Below are positions 16,162 to 28,771 of a DNA stretch of 50,010 nt, one piece after another. The notes beneath the pieces are model-generated. The model saw only the letters and a list, made by a program, of their open reading frames with translations. It searched no databases and was not told the DNA's origin. Within the stretch, counting starts at the first letter, position 1. The number at the start of each line of letters is the position of its first letter. The stretch is from positions 1 to 50,010 of the forward strand of contig CALJOK010000033.1 of assembly GCA_937981555.1 (NCBI GenBank). Reading direction: 5' to 3'. The translations under genes and the position numbers were made by a program. The stretch is from an uncultured Saprospiraceae bacterium. GTDB lineage: Bacteria; Bacteroidota; Bacteroidia; Chitinophagales; Saprospiraceae.

Positions 16162-17958
16162 TTATCTAATCAGGGTAACATCACCACTTTCTTTATTAGT
16201 TACCCCCAATTCAGTTTCGTAAATTAATATATAAACATAGACATCTGAAACAGCGGCTTTCCCATTATGTTGGCCATTCCATTTGGCAGTCCTATCATGG
16301 GTAAAAAAAACTAAATTTCCCCAACGATTATAAATTTTAAGTGTAGCATTTTTTAATTTACAATTATAACTAGGTGAAAAGGAATCATTCAATCCATCAC
16401 CATCTGGAGTAAAAGCATTTGGAATATCTACACAATTACAACCTGCATCCAAGACTGTAATTGTCTTTGTAATTACATTGTTACAAAAGGCAATTTCTAC
16501 TTCGTAAATTCCAGGTTCGGTGATTTCGATGATTGGTTCAGTAGAGCCATCTTGCCAAAGAAAACTTTCTGCGTTATAAAAATCGACATTAAATGCTAAT
16601 AGATCTCCTCTACACATAAAAGTGTCAATTGATTCATTTTGAATATTATCACAAATATGTTCAAGGAATATTTCAGGTTCAGAAATGATGACTTCTTTTT
16701 GTATGAGTAGGACATCTACCTCGGAAATGCTAACTGATGAAGCGGGCAGTACAGATATATTTACGGAGTCTTTTTGAGGAACTACAATGGAATCCCTACA
16801 TGCTAAATGTTGTAAAGTGTCGGTTCTAGAAATATAATTTATAGAATTCCAACTTATTATTCCATTCAAAAGAATCAAAGAATTATCTGGAAACACATCG
16901 AAAGAGAACCCAGTTACCAAAGTATCAGTACTTATTCTTTGTTCTAAAATTTTTCCTGATGGAGATATCTTTGTTCTTAGAATTCTAGGAGACGTAGTAA
17001 TAAAGGGAGTAGTAGTAGTCATTATTACATTGCTAGTGCGGGTCATAACATAGTAGTTCTTATCTGGAAGTTCCTTAATAATACTAGATGAAAAACCAGG
17101 TTGGTCATTATCAATAGGTTCTCCTATCCATACCACGTTTCCATCAAAATCTAACTTGTAAGTACAATAATGGTGAATTCCAATTCCAGAATTATTAATC
17201 AAATAATTATAATTATGTACAGAAGCAAGACATAAATATCCATCATCCATTTCTATCATATCGCCAGTATATACTTTTGAATCAAATTCTTTGTGCCAAA
17301 CTTCTTGACCTTCAGCATTTAATTTTAGAATAGTATTTTGAGGAAAATGATGATTAAAAAGCATAAATCCACCATCGGAAGTAACCATTATTTCATAAGG
17401 ATCAGCTTCCTCATAATAACGCTTACCCCATAGTAAGGATCCATCGGTATTTATTTTTGTAATGAATTGAAAACGACCATAATATAAACCAGGGTCAATC
17501 AAAGCGGAAATAAGGTATTTGCCATCAGAAGTAATTTCTAGGTTGTGAAAAATATAGCTGTAAAAAGGAAGATTATCAATTTCAAAATTTTTGGACCAAA
17601 TAAATTCACCGTTTTTATTTAACTTGGTTAAGGAAAGTATACTTTCTCAGTTACTGATTGAGTCAAGTCGAGAAGCACCTAGCAATAAAATATTTCCCTC
17701 TAAATCAATCTTTATTTGAGTATTGAATAATACTTCATCATTGAATTCGTATTTTTTATTCCATTCTAAATCTCCGCAAGAATTAAATTTTAATATTTCA
17801 TCACTAAGTCCTCCTACAAGCCAACCTCCATCATCAGTAATTTTGATGTGGTTAGCATAGAAATAGTCATCTGAAATAATTTCTTTGGTAAAACTTCCTT
17901 GAGAAAACATGGAAGTTGTAATAGCGAAAAGGTAGAATAGTGTTAGGTGAAATTTCAT
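16162..17958 (-). pseudogene. Secreted protein with CHU_C (gliding-motility type B) C-terminal domain, interrupted by an in-frame TGA
   Basis: The N-terminal part (start at 17958, leader ending MFSQG) ends at a TGA at 17647-17649. Translation in the same frame continues without another stop to 16162, so the whole unit is ~598 codons broken by one nonsense codon. The sequence on both sides is the same kind: repeated DGG(W/F)L(V/M) and W.K.Y/F beta-propeller-like units (TDDGGWLVGG, TSDGGFMLF, LNKNGEFIWSKNF, DGSLLWGKRY). The C-terminus (PNAFTPDGDGLND, IYNRWGNLVF, WNGQHNGK) is the CHU_C domain used for type IX secretion and surface attachment. The stop may be a real mutation, a sequencing error or readthrough; TGA is a normal stop elsewhere here (gene ending 30424). 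Confidence 0.85.
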
Positions 17959-18180
17959 GCTTTAGTTTTTTATATTTTTATAAAAATAACGAAAAATTTA
18001 ATATTTCTTTTTTCATTAGCCTTTGTCTCAGCATGAGCATATATTTCACGATCAATTGGTAATCGTAAAATTATTTCTTTTTTCATCCAATATTTAGAAA
18101 AAGAGAGTAGGTATAAAAAACTTGAGATAATTGATTAGTAAGCATAACCAAATAACTGAATTCACTTAGAATAAAAAAAA

Positions 18181-18202
18181 GGTGGCCTGTTACCAGACCA
18201 CC
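18181..18202 (-). terminator. katG terminator hairpin
   Basis: GGTGG/CCACC stem extended by CTG/CAG around TTAC, with an A-run upstream on the plus strand (U-run in the minus-strand transcript). Same design as the remnant copy near 16032. Confidence 0.7.
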
Positions 18203-18255
18203 TTTATATATTCTATATTTTATTTAGCAATATTAATCAGCCAAACAAACTAAAT

Positions 18256-21279
<3,024 letters not shown>

Positions 21280-23880
21280 ATGAGTAAAGTCAATATTAAT
21301 AATTTTTTTAATTCTCAATTTAACTCCACATCCTTTCTTGGAATTTTTCTTTTCTTTTCCATTTTTATGATTAATCCATTTATAGCTTTTAGTCAAGATA
21401 CTGACGGAGATGGCATTGCTGATATTAATGATTTGGATGATGATAATGATGGTATTCCTGATGAATTAGAATGTTTGAGATTTAATTCTGTCATCGTAAA
21501 TGGAGGATTTGAAGACCCAGGGGATTTCTCAAATTATGTAATACGTAGTGCTAGTGTAATTCCAGGATGGGAAACTACCGCATCTGATAATAAAATTGAA
21601 TTATGGAAATCAGGGTTTAATAGTGTACCCTCTTCTGAAGGTGGATTTTTTGCAGAGTTAAATTCAAATCAAGCATCTGCATTATATCAATCTTTTGCTA
21701 CTGAACCTGGAAGTTTGATCAAATGGTCATTAGATCATAGAGGTAGATCAGGAACAGATGTCGCAGATGTAAAGATTGGAGGCTCTGTTGTTACCGCTAC
21801 TTCTCAACAAATCATGTCGGATGGCACTTCCGCTTGGGGAAGTTATTCAGGAATCTATACTGTACCTGCTGGACAAACAACTACTTACTTTGTTTTTGAA
21901 GCAATTTCTGCTGCAGGGGGAATAAGTGTAGGTAATTTTTTAGATGACATTCAAATTGCAACGCTGACCTGTTACGAAGAATTAGATACAGATAATGATG
22001 GTATTCCAGATAGCAGAGATCTTGATTCAGATAATGACGGTATTCCAGATCTAGTTGAAGCAGGTGGAATAGATACTAACGGGGATGGAGAAATTGATTA
22101 CCCGATAGCAAATGATCCAACCAGTATGATAGATTTAGATGGAGATGGAATAGCGGATGTTTATGATGATACGGACGATGGTGCAGGTGGTACATCAGGA
22201 TGGATTGCAGGATCTCCATTAGGGGAACAAGATTCAGATAATGATGGTATTCCAGATGCGGTAGATTTAGATTCAGATAATGATGGTATTCCAGATATCA
22301 TTGAAGCAGGAGGAATCACTCCAAATAATAATGGAATGGTTGACATTTTTGCATCTCCTTGGGATGTAGATGGAGATGGATTAGCAGATATTTATGATGG
22401 AAATAGTTCAGGTACGCCATTGATTATAACAACTGCAGATACTAATTCAGATGGAATAGTAAATGCTACCGAAAGTGTGATTGCAGGAGGAGCCAATAAC
22501 ATTGATGCTGATGGAGATGGTTATCCAAATCATTTAGATTTAGATTCTGACAATGATGGAATAACAGACGTTGTAGAAAATGGGGGAGGCGTAACTTCAG
22601 CGGATGATACTTCTGGGAACTTAGATGGAATTGTTGGAAATAATCCAGTCGTAATTGATTCAAATTATGATGGTTGGTATGATCCAAGTACAACAACTAT
22701 TTTAGACACAGATGGAGATGGAATAGCAGATTATTTAGATATTGATTCAGATAATGATGGGATTGTAGATTATTTGGAAGGGGTTTGTTCAACGTGTCCA
22801 ACATTTACTACACCAACAGGAAATGATACCAATGGCAATGGAATATTAGATATGTATGAAAATCTAACTTCAGCAAATGGGACAGGTGGAACGAATATAG
22901 GAACTACTCCGAATACGGATGACAATGCTTCAAATACAACTCCGGACTATTTAGATACGGATACAGATAATGATGGATCTCATGATTGGACGGAAGGGTT
23001 TGATGCTAATAATAATGGAAATGCTTCAGATGATTTGATGATGATGGCTACTAATTATGAATCAGCAACAAGTAATGGATATTATGTAAATGCAACTGAT
23101 ACAGATAATGATGGTATTCCAGATTGGTTGGATAATCAACCATCTATTTCAGGGCATGATGAATCAAGTCGACCACCATTCTTAAATCCAGCTTCAGCAT
23201 TTTGGTACGATGAAGATAATGATGGATTAGTTGATTTATTAGATGCTAGTCAAAATGGAACAGCAGCACCAACACCTGATAATAATGGAGGAAATGATTT
23301 GGATTGGAGAGATATGACTTCTCTAGTGAGTTTGCCGGTGGAGTTAACATCTTTCAATGTGTATGAAAAAAATTGTGCATCACATTTAAAATGGTCAACA
23401 GCAAGCGAAAAAGATTTTGATTATTTCTTGATTGAGCGAAGTGGAAATGGGAGTGAATTTACGAGAGTTGAGGTAGTATTAAGTTCAGGGAATGTGAATG
23501 GAGAGACCTATAGTTTTATAGATGAAGATGCTTTGTTCTCTAATTACTATCGTTTGAAGATGGTTGATTTGGATGGATCAGTTGAATACTCATCAGTTGT
23601 TTATGTAGAAATTAATTGTGAAGATTTGGAAGAAGAGGTGATTGCATTTCCAAATCCAATTACGTTTGGAGAAAACTTAATGCTTGAATTTACCTCAGAT
23701 AGGAATGACGAAATTTTAGTGGTAGTTGATATGTTAGGAAGAGTAGTAAAACGGATGTCACTTGAAACAGAAAAAGGGATAAACATATTGGAGATGGATA
23801 TCTCAGATCTTTCTGTGGGGAATTACTATGTACAATTCCTTGGAAGAAAATCATCTAAGATGATTTCGATTCAGGAATAA
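21280..23880 (+). CDS. Large secreted Ca2+-binding TSP3-repeat protein with type IX (type A) sorting domain
   Basis: 866 residues. A long signal peptide ends near FIAFSQ (34-39). TSP3 units start at once (DTDGDGIAD, DDDNDGIPD), interrupted by a ~150-residue beta-sandwich domain (about 68-225; NGGFEDPG, PGWETT, GGFFAELNS, GNFLDDIQ) of the carbohydrate-binding-like kind found in such proteins. A long array of D.D.DGI.D motifs runs from ~230 to ~665; each Asp-rich unit should coordinate calcium and stiffen the stalk. After a PVELTSFNVYEKN... beta domain, the last ~80 residues (IAFPNPITFGENL, VVDMLGRVVK, GNYYVQFLGRK) form the T9SS type A sorting signal. A cell-surface adhesin or matrix protein is the likely role. 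A strong terminator follows. Confidence 0.9.
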   Translation: MSKVNINNFFNSQFNSTSFLGIFLFFSIFMINPFIAFSQDTDGDGIADINDLDDDNDGIPDELECLRFNSVIVNGGFEDPGDFSNYVIRSASVIPGWETTASDNKIELWKSGFNSVPSSEGGFFAELNSNQASALYQSFATEPGSLIKWSLDHRGRSGTDVADVKIGGSVVTATSQQIMSDGTSAWGSYSGIYTVPAGQTTTYFVFEAISAAGGISVGNFLDDIQIATLTCYEELDTDNDGIPDSRDLDSDNDGIPDLVEAGGIDTNGDGEIDYPIANDPTSMIDLDGDGIADVYDDTDDGAGGTSGWIAGSPLGEQDSDNDGIPDAVDLDSDNDGIPDIIEAGGITPNNNGMVDIFASPWDVDGDGLADIYDGNSSGTPLIITTADTNSDGIVNATESVIAGGANNIDADGDGYPNHLDLDSDNDGITDVVENGGGVTSADDTSGNLDGIVGNNPVVIDSNYDGWYDPSTTTILDTDGDGIADYLDIDSDNDGIVDYLEGVCSTCPTFTTPTGNDTNGNGILDMYENLTSANGTGGTNIGTTPNTDDNASNTTPDYLDTDTDNDGSHDWTEGFDANNNGNASDDLMMMATNYESATSNGYYVNATDTDNDGIPDWLDNQPSISGHDESSRPPFLNPASAFWYDEDNDGLVDLLDASQNGTAAPTPDNNGGNDLDWRDMTSLVSLPVELTSFNVYEKNCASHLKWSTASEKDFDYFLIERSGNGSEFTRVEVVLSSGNVNGETYSFIDEDALFSNYYRLKMVDLDGSVEYSSVVYVEINCEDLEEEVIAFPNPITFGENLMLEFTSDRNDEILVVVDMLGRVVKRMSLETEKGINILEMDISDLSVGNYYVQFLGRKSSKMISIQE

Positions 23881-23897
23881 GTCTTTGAATAAAAAAT

Positions 23898-23938
23898 AAA
23901 AATCCCGGATCTTGACATGTTCAAAATTCGGGATTTTT
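23898..23938 (+). terminator. Intrinsic terminator of the TSP3-repeat gene
   Basis: A 10-bp stem AAAAATCCCG/CGGGATTTTT, extendable by three pairs including one G-U, followed by T7. Confidence 0.85.
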
Positions 23939-24023
23939 TTATTCCTAAAACATTTAAGAATATGGTGAATTGAAAGTTTTATATTGTGAGTGTTTTTTTA
24001 TTTATCAATAGAAAACTAAAGTC

Positions 24024-25058
24024 ATGAAAGCTTACTTAAATATTATAGTCATAACATTATTACTCCTAATGACAAATACATTGCTTGGTCAAGAGATGGA
24101 AATCATGTTGGGAAAAAATGATTTCGTTAAAGTTCAAATTTTAGATTTTGAACGGTTTGAAAACATAAAAGAAACAGATTCTCTTTCTCGAATCCCGACC
24201 ATAAAAAGATATGCGGCATCTCGAACATTTAAAAATGAAAAGGAAGAAATATTCATTGAGTTTTTTAATTGGGCAGTAGTTCATGTAAAGAGTGAAGGTG
24301 ATTTACTAAGACTTAAAAATGTACATTTTGACACTCGTATAAACTGGAAGTTAAGAGTACCGATCTTTTCAATTGCTGATGTCGATGAAAATATTTTTAA
24401 TGAATTAAAAGAGGAAGCCAAGTTGATCGAAGATGTTGGAGACTTATCTCACATTGCTGAATTTTATCAATTACCAAATGGATTTGTTATTTTAAAATGG
24501 ACAAGCCCTTATTACAACCTAAATAAATATTCAATTATTGAAGATATTAGAAATGCCAATGGACTAGATTTAGAATTTTATTATAAAGGATTTTTTAAGG
24601 AAGGAGAATTGGATCAACCATTGATGGAAAATTTTAGAAAGAAAAAAATAGTTTTCGACGAAAATTTTGATAGCGAATTATGGGAAGGAGGGAAAGAAAA
24701 TTTAGATAAGTTAATCAACTTATTATCCGAAAGTTTAAATATAGATAAAAATGAATTGGACTTTTCTGAAAAGAGTTTTGATAAACTGGATGAATCTTTA
24801 CATTGGAATTATAACAGCCCTTATGAATTAGTCAACCCTCTTTCGGCTTATGTTGGACTTGCCTTGACTCGAAATCATCAGGAAATTAAATGGGATATTG
24901 AGGGTTATCGGATTGGTCTAAAATCTGAAGAGGGAGAAGTTACAGATCTTATTGGAGAGGTCAGTACTTATTTAATTGATACAGATTATATGTGGCCACA
25001 GATCAAACCTGCGATGCAAAATATCTTGCAAGAATTGAATAAGAGGAGGAGAGAGTAA
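24024..25058 (+). CDS. Exported hypothetical protein
   Basis: 344 residues. A signal peptide (IIVITLLLLMTNTLLGQ, cleavage near residue 22) directs it to the periplasm or outer membrane. The mature part is acidic, with mixed alpha/beta composition, and has no motif that I can match. It lacks a type IX sorting domain and a lipobox. It is 71 bp upstream of the next lipoprotein start on the same strand, so the two may form an operon. Confidence 0.7.
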   Translation: MKAYLNIIVITLLLLMTNTLLGQEMEIMLGKNDFVKVQILDFERFENIKETDSLSRIPTIKRYAASRTFKNEKEEIFIEFFNWAVVHVKSEGDLLRLKNVHFDTRINWKLRVPIFSIADVDENIFNELKEEAKLIEDVGDLSHIAEFYQLPNGFVILKWTSPYYNLNKYSIIEDIRNANGLDLEFYYKGFFKEGELDQPLMENFRKKKIVFDENFDSELWEGGKENLDKLINLLSESLNIDKNELDFSEKSFDKLDESLHWNYNSPYELVNPLSAYVGLALTRNHQEIKWDIEGYRIGLKSEEGEVTDLIGEVSTYLIDTDYMWPQIKPAMQNILQELNKRRRE

Positions 25059-25129
25059 TCAGAGCGTTATCATAAAGTCATCTGAGTTTGTACCTTCAGC
25101 AAAATTTTCAAAACTTAAACTTTACCGAA

Positions 25130-25588
25130 ATGAACAAAGTACTTTTCCTATTTATTTTATTATTTGCTTTTGGGTGTAACCAAGATAGCCCACAATTGCA
25201 AACGGAAATTGATAACCTAAAAGAAAGGTTAGCTACCTCCCAAAGAGCTTTAAATGAATTAGATAATGTAGATGAAACTGAATTTATCCATACCGTATTT
25301 TTTTGGATGAATAAAAAAGTAACAGATGAACAAAAGGCTGATTTCACAAAAAATGGATTAGGGGAATTAGTGAAAGTGTCTTCTATTTATAAATCATATT
25401 TTGGACCACCAGCAATGACTCCTCGTGATGTGGTGGATAATAGTTACTCCTTTGCGCTAGTTTGTCATTTTAAAAATAAAGCCGATCAGGATAAATATCA
25501 GATTGATCCAATTCATTTGAAATTTATTGAGGACTATAAAGGCTTGTGGGAGAAGGTGCAGGTTTATGATAATTTGGTGATGAAGTAG
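25130..25588 (+). CDS. Dabb-like (stress-responsive alpha/beta barrel) lipoprotein
   Basis: 152 residues when started at the ATG at 25130, which gives a short lipoprotein leader MNKVLFLFILLFAFGC with Cys16 as lipid site. A TTG 42 bp upstream would add a non-signal extension and is rejected. A short coiled coil (LQTEIDNLKERLATSQRALNEL region) links the lipid anchor to a ~95-residue ferredoxin-like domain with the Dabb pattern (EFIHTVFFWMNKKVT, SYSFALVCHFKNKADQDKYQ, HLKFIEDYKGLWEKVQVYD). Dabb proteins are usually cytoplasmic dimers of uncertain function, so a lipid-anchored form is less usual. Confidence 0.8.
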   Translation: MNKVLFLFILLFAFGCNQDSPQLQTEIDNLKERLATSQRALNELDNVDETEFIHTVFFWMNKKVTDEQKADFTKNGLGELVKVSSIYKSYFGPPAMTPRDVVDNSYSFALVCHFKNKADQDKYQIDPIHLKFIEDYKGLWEKVQVYDNLVMK

Positions 25589-25602
25589 ATCGTTACATAG
25601 TT

Positions 25603-25632
25603 GACTGCTTTAGCGTAAGCGCAGCGAATTTT
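25603..25632 (+). repeat. Solo relative of the palindromic element at 7702-7858
   Basis: CTGCTTTAGC (25605-25614) and GCGCAGCGAATTTT (25619-25632) match the two conserved blocks of the element's arm, with a shorter spacer. No opposing arm is visible. Confidence 0.5.
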
Positions 25633-25663
25633 AGCAAATCAAACCAAGAGATTTATAAAAGAG

Positions 25664-25694
25664 CAAAAGCCATTCATTATTTGAATGGCTTTTG
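25664..25694. terminator. Bidirectional intrinsic terminator
   Basis: A 13-bp perfect stem CAAAAGCCATTCA/TGAATGGCTTTTG with a 5-nt loop, between the Dabb lipoprotein and the convergent metallophosphoesterase gene. Confidence 0.85.
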
Positions 25695-25756
25695 TTGTTT
25701 TATGCAAAAAATAATAATGATGTTTTGACTGTCTGCTAAATAGGCAATTACGTTAA

Positions 25757-28627
25757 TTACTTTTTGATAAACCTCTTTACTTCCATTTTTCCATTTTTAT
25801 TTTCCAAAATCAAAAAGAAAAGTCCGGTGTGTAAATCATGAACAGGAATTTCTACAACTGATTCATCACTAAAATGTATTGCTGTTCTTCGGATCACTTT
25901 TCCAGTACTATCCAAAATTTGAATAGAGAGTGGTGCATTATTTTTAGCTATATTTTTCACAAAAAGAATATCATCAGCAGGGTTAGGGTAGATGATTATT
26001 TCGTTTGTAAGTGTATTGTTTTTTTCTATGGAAATATTATTCAAATTAAGATCCACAAAGTTTTCAGGCAAAGAAACATCTATAACTTGTGAGCAAATAT
26101 TTCCCCAAGTGGCATCAAAGAAATGAAACTCAATATGATAAACACCACTTGATAAATTTGTTTCTGTGATCGTACTTGGGCAATTATTATTACACTCAAA
26201 AATCAAAGACCAACTCGAATCATAAATTTTTACAATAGCGATGGGGACATTGATGTTTTCGATGGTCAAACTATTTGAACTTGACGTAATCGTTACCTCG
26301 TCGCAAGGGGAGTTACTTAAAATAGGCGTTCCCTCACAAGTGCAACCATCAGCTTGAATCACATCATTTTCGGTATCCTCGTTTTCGTCATCACAACTTG
26401 TTCCAGGTAGAGTAGGGAAGTTAGGATTGTTTGGTTCGCAATCTTGATTATCACAAATTCCATCACCATCGGAATCACCACCTTGAGTTGAGCAATCATC
26501 CGTTGAACAGATTTTTTCCAAAATAAATCTTCGATAAGCATTTCCTCCTTCGGTACCCCAATTTACATTTGCGGTAGGATTCCATTTTCGAAGGGTGGTG
26601 AAATTTCCAGAAGGAGGAATACTTCCTCCTTCCCATGGAGAAGCATTATAATTATTTTCATTAAAAAAAGAACCATCACTTGTCCAAACAAAATCCTCGT
26701 CTTGATTTCTATTCAAACCGATATAGAAAACTTTGTCATCCCCTTCGCCAGGAATAAAAGGATCAATAAAATCTTTTTCCGCCTGATTTTCAATGGAGAC
26801 TAAATATCCATCAAGTGCCAGACATTGATCTTGAGCATTCTGCCAACCTGCGGCATTGTTATCCGCTAAAAAGTATCCATGATTATTGAATTCGCCAAGT
26901 TTAACAAATCCGTCTATTTCATTACAATCACCATTTTGAATAATAGGCGTTCCTGCACAAGTGCAACCATCAGCTTGAATCACATCATTTTCGGTATCCT
27001 CGTTTTCATCATCACAACTTGTTCCAGGTAGAGTTGGGAAATTAGGATTGTTAGGTTCGCAGTCTTGATTATCACAAATTCCATCACCATCGGAATCACC
27101 ACCTTGAGTTGAGCAATCATCCGTTGAACAGGTTTTTTCCAAAATAAATCTTCGATAAGCGTTCCCACCTTCGGTACCCCAATTTACATTTGCGGTAGGA
27201 TTCCATTTTCGAAGTGTGGTGAAGTTTCCAGAAGGAGGAATACTTCCTCCTTCCCATGGAGAAGCATTATAATTATTTTCATTAAAGAGGGAACCGTCAC
27301 TTGTCCAGATAAAGTCTTCGTCTTGATTTCTATTTAAACCGATATAAAAAACTCGACCATCTCCTTCACCAGAAATAAAAGGATCAATAAAATCTTTTTC
27401 CATCTGATTTTCTAAAGAGACTAAATATCCATCAAGTGCCAGACATTGATCTTGAGCATTTTGCCAGCCAGCGGCATTGTTATCCGCTAAGAAATATCCA
27501 TGATTATTGAATTCGCCAAGCTTAACAAATCCATCTATTTCATTGCAATCATTATTTTGAATAAGCGTTCCTTCGCAAGTGCAACCATCAGCTTGAATCA
27601 CATCATTTTCAGTATTCTCATTTTCGTCATCACAACTTGTTCCAGCTGAAGTAGGGAGATTGGGATTGTTTGGTTGACAGTCTTGATCATCACAAACTCC
27701 ATCACCATCGGAATCACCTCCTTGATTTTCACAATCACCATCTATGGTTATCGTGTAGTCATCAATCGTCTGATCATCAATATTTATAAATTTAAAATTC
27801 GCTTCCGTTGCTGAAAAAGTCATTTGCATGGCGCCATGTTTTTCGTTGTACAATAGTTGACTTCCAGGAATTTGAGGATTGAGAACATGAAGGTCCGTTC
27901 CTCCTGACCCATTTACAAAATAGGCTAATCCATCAATTTCCAACCGTTCATAATAATGGTAATGTCCTCCAATGACTGCAGTCGCTCCCCAATCTTTAAA
28001 GTCCCATCGCAAAGTTCCGATTCCATCATTATCTGGGCCAGAGGTGTAAGGAGCATGGTGGAAGTAAACAATTTTCCAAGGAGCGGTTGAATTGGTCATA
28101 GTCGCTTCTAGCCAGTCAGCTTGTTCGGAAAAAACACTAGCACCAGCTGGCTGATGACAATCACTATCGAGTACAAAAAAATGAACATTTCCAATCACAT
28201 AGTCAAAGTATAATTCATTCCCTGGTAAATTATAATAATTCAAATGAGGCTCAGGAGTACCTGGTAAATTACAATCAGAGGTACCATAATCATGATTTCC
28301 AATGGCAGGAATAAAACGATTATCGCCTCCCAAAAAATCAGGATGTCCATCAATGTATCCACCATAAAATTGTCCAACGTTGGTTTCAATATCGACTTGC
28401 AAACCATCTGGATAATTATTGTCACCTACCGTCAAAATAGCGTCGAGTTGGTTGTTAGGTTCATCCCAACTTTTGACCAAGTCGGCTACTGCTCCTTCAT
28501 TGATTTCATAAGTTGGTCCTAAAGCTGCTGCGCCAAAATCTCCAATAAGTGCCACTTTGACTTGTTGCGAAAATGATAAATGGAATAGGAAAATAAAAGA
28601 TAGGGATAGAGGTAGTTTTAGTTTCAT
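25757..28627 (-). CDS. Secreted metallophosphoesterase with duplicated C-type-lectin and metal-binding modules and T9SS type A domain
   Basis: 956 residues. Signal peptide ends near LSFSQ (20-21). Residues ~22-290 form a calcineurin-like/purple-acid-phosphatase-type phosphoesterase with a full two-metal set: D30 (GDFG), D69 (GDNNY), N111/H112 (GNHD), H190/H191 (FHHAP) and H222/H224 (GGHYHYYE). Then come three copies of a Cys/Asp-rich MopE-like unit (DSDGDG.CD.QDC.PNNPN, SCDDEN, DGCTCEGT) alternating with two almost identical C-type-lectin-like domains (~372-500 and ~579-706; YFLADNNAAGWQNAQDQC, FYIGLNRNQDEDF, RRFILEK). The C-terminus (YPNPADDILFVKN, HTGLFFLILENKNGK) is a type A T9SS sorting signal. 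Likely a surface-attached phosphatase with carbohydrate and Ca2+ binding, for phosphorus scavenging; substrate unknown. Confidence 0.92.
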   Translation of the reverse strand: MKLKLPLSLSFIFLFHLSFSQQVKVALIGDFGAAALGPTYEINEGAVADLVKSWDEPNNQLDAILTVGDNNYPDGLQVDIETNVGQFYGGYIDGHPDFLGGDNRFIPAIGNHDYGTSDCNLPGTPEPHLNYYNLPGNELYFDYVIGNVHFFVLDSDCHQPAGASVFSEQADWLEATMTNSTAPWKIVYFHHAPYTSGPDNDGIGTLRWDFKDWGATAVIGGHYHYYERLEIDGLAYFVNGSGGTDLHVLNPQIPGSQLLYNEKHGAMQMTFSATEANFKFINIDDQTIDDYTITIDGDCENQGGDSDGDGVCDDQDCQPNNPNLPTSAGTSCDDENENTENDVIQADGCTCEGTLIQNNDCNEIDGFVKLGEFNNHGYFLADNNAAGWQNAQDQCLALDGYLVSLENQMEKDFIDPFISGEGDGRVFYIGLNRNQDEDFIWTSDGSLFNENNYNASPWEGGSIPPSGNFTTLRKWNPTANVNWGTEGGNAYRRFILEKTCSTDDCSTQGGDSDGDGICDNQDCEPNNPNFPTLPGTSCDDENEDTENDVIQADGCTCAGTPIIQNGDCNEIDGFVKLGEFNNHGYFLADNNAAGWQNAQDQCLALDGYLVSIENQAEKDFIDPFIPGEGDDKVFYIGLNRNQDEDFVWTSDGSFFNENNYNASPWEGGSIPPSGNFTTLRKWNPTANVNWGTEGGNAYRRFILEKICSTDDCSTQGGDSDGDGICDNQDCEPNNPNFPTLPGTSCDDENEDTENDVIQADGCTCEGTPILSNSPCDEVTITSSSNSLTIENINVPIAIVKIYDSSWSLIFECNNNCPSTITETNLSSGVYHIEFHFFDATWGNICSQVIDVSLPENFVDLNLNNISIEKNNTLTNEIIIYPNPADDILFVKNIAKNNAPLSIQILDSTGKVIRRTAIHFSDESVVEIPVHDLHTGLFFLILENKNGKMEVKRFIKK
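26341..27580 (-). repeat. Two tandem ~620-bp coding repeats (C-type-lectin plus MopE-like unit)
   Basis: The landmark TGCAACCATCAGCTTGAATC occurs at 26341, 26962 and 27580, giving periods of 621 and 618 bp, both whole codons. DNA identity between units is very high, so the internal duplication is recent or kept uniform by gene conversion. Copy number could change by recombination. Confidence 0.9.
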
Positions 28628-28734
28628 ATTGAATCGCTTTAAGTTTTTATTAAACTTAAGGATAATTTATCATATTCTAAAATTGAAGATGAGCGCAGAT
28701 ATTCAATGTGGAAATTACTGACGAATGAAAGAGA

Positions 28735-28758
28735 GGAGGAGGAGGAGGAGGAGGAGGA
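28735..28758. repeat. GGA trinucleotide microsatellite (8 units)
   Basis: Eight perfect GGA repeats lie 13 bp beyond the 3' end of the DUF1853 gene and outside any coding region. Confidence 0.9.
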
Positions 28759-28771
28759 ATTTTTTCACCAC

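Noticed and set aside
26341-27580. Large direct repeat considered as a mobile element
   Set aside because: Periods are exact multiples of three and lie in frame within one gene, so it is an internal protein-domain duplication.
28735-28758. GGA microsatellite considered as a phase-variation switch
   Set aside because: It lies 3' of a gene and outside any promoter or coding region, so slippage would not change a reading frame.
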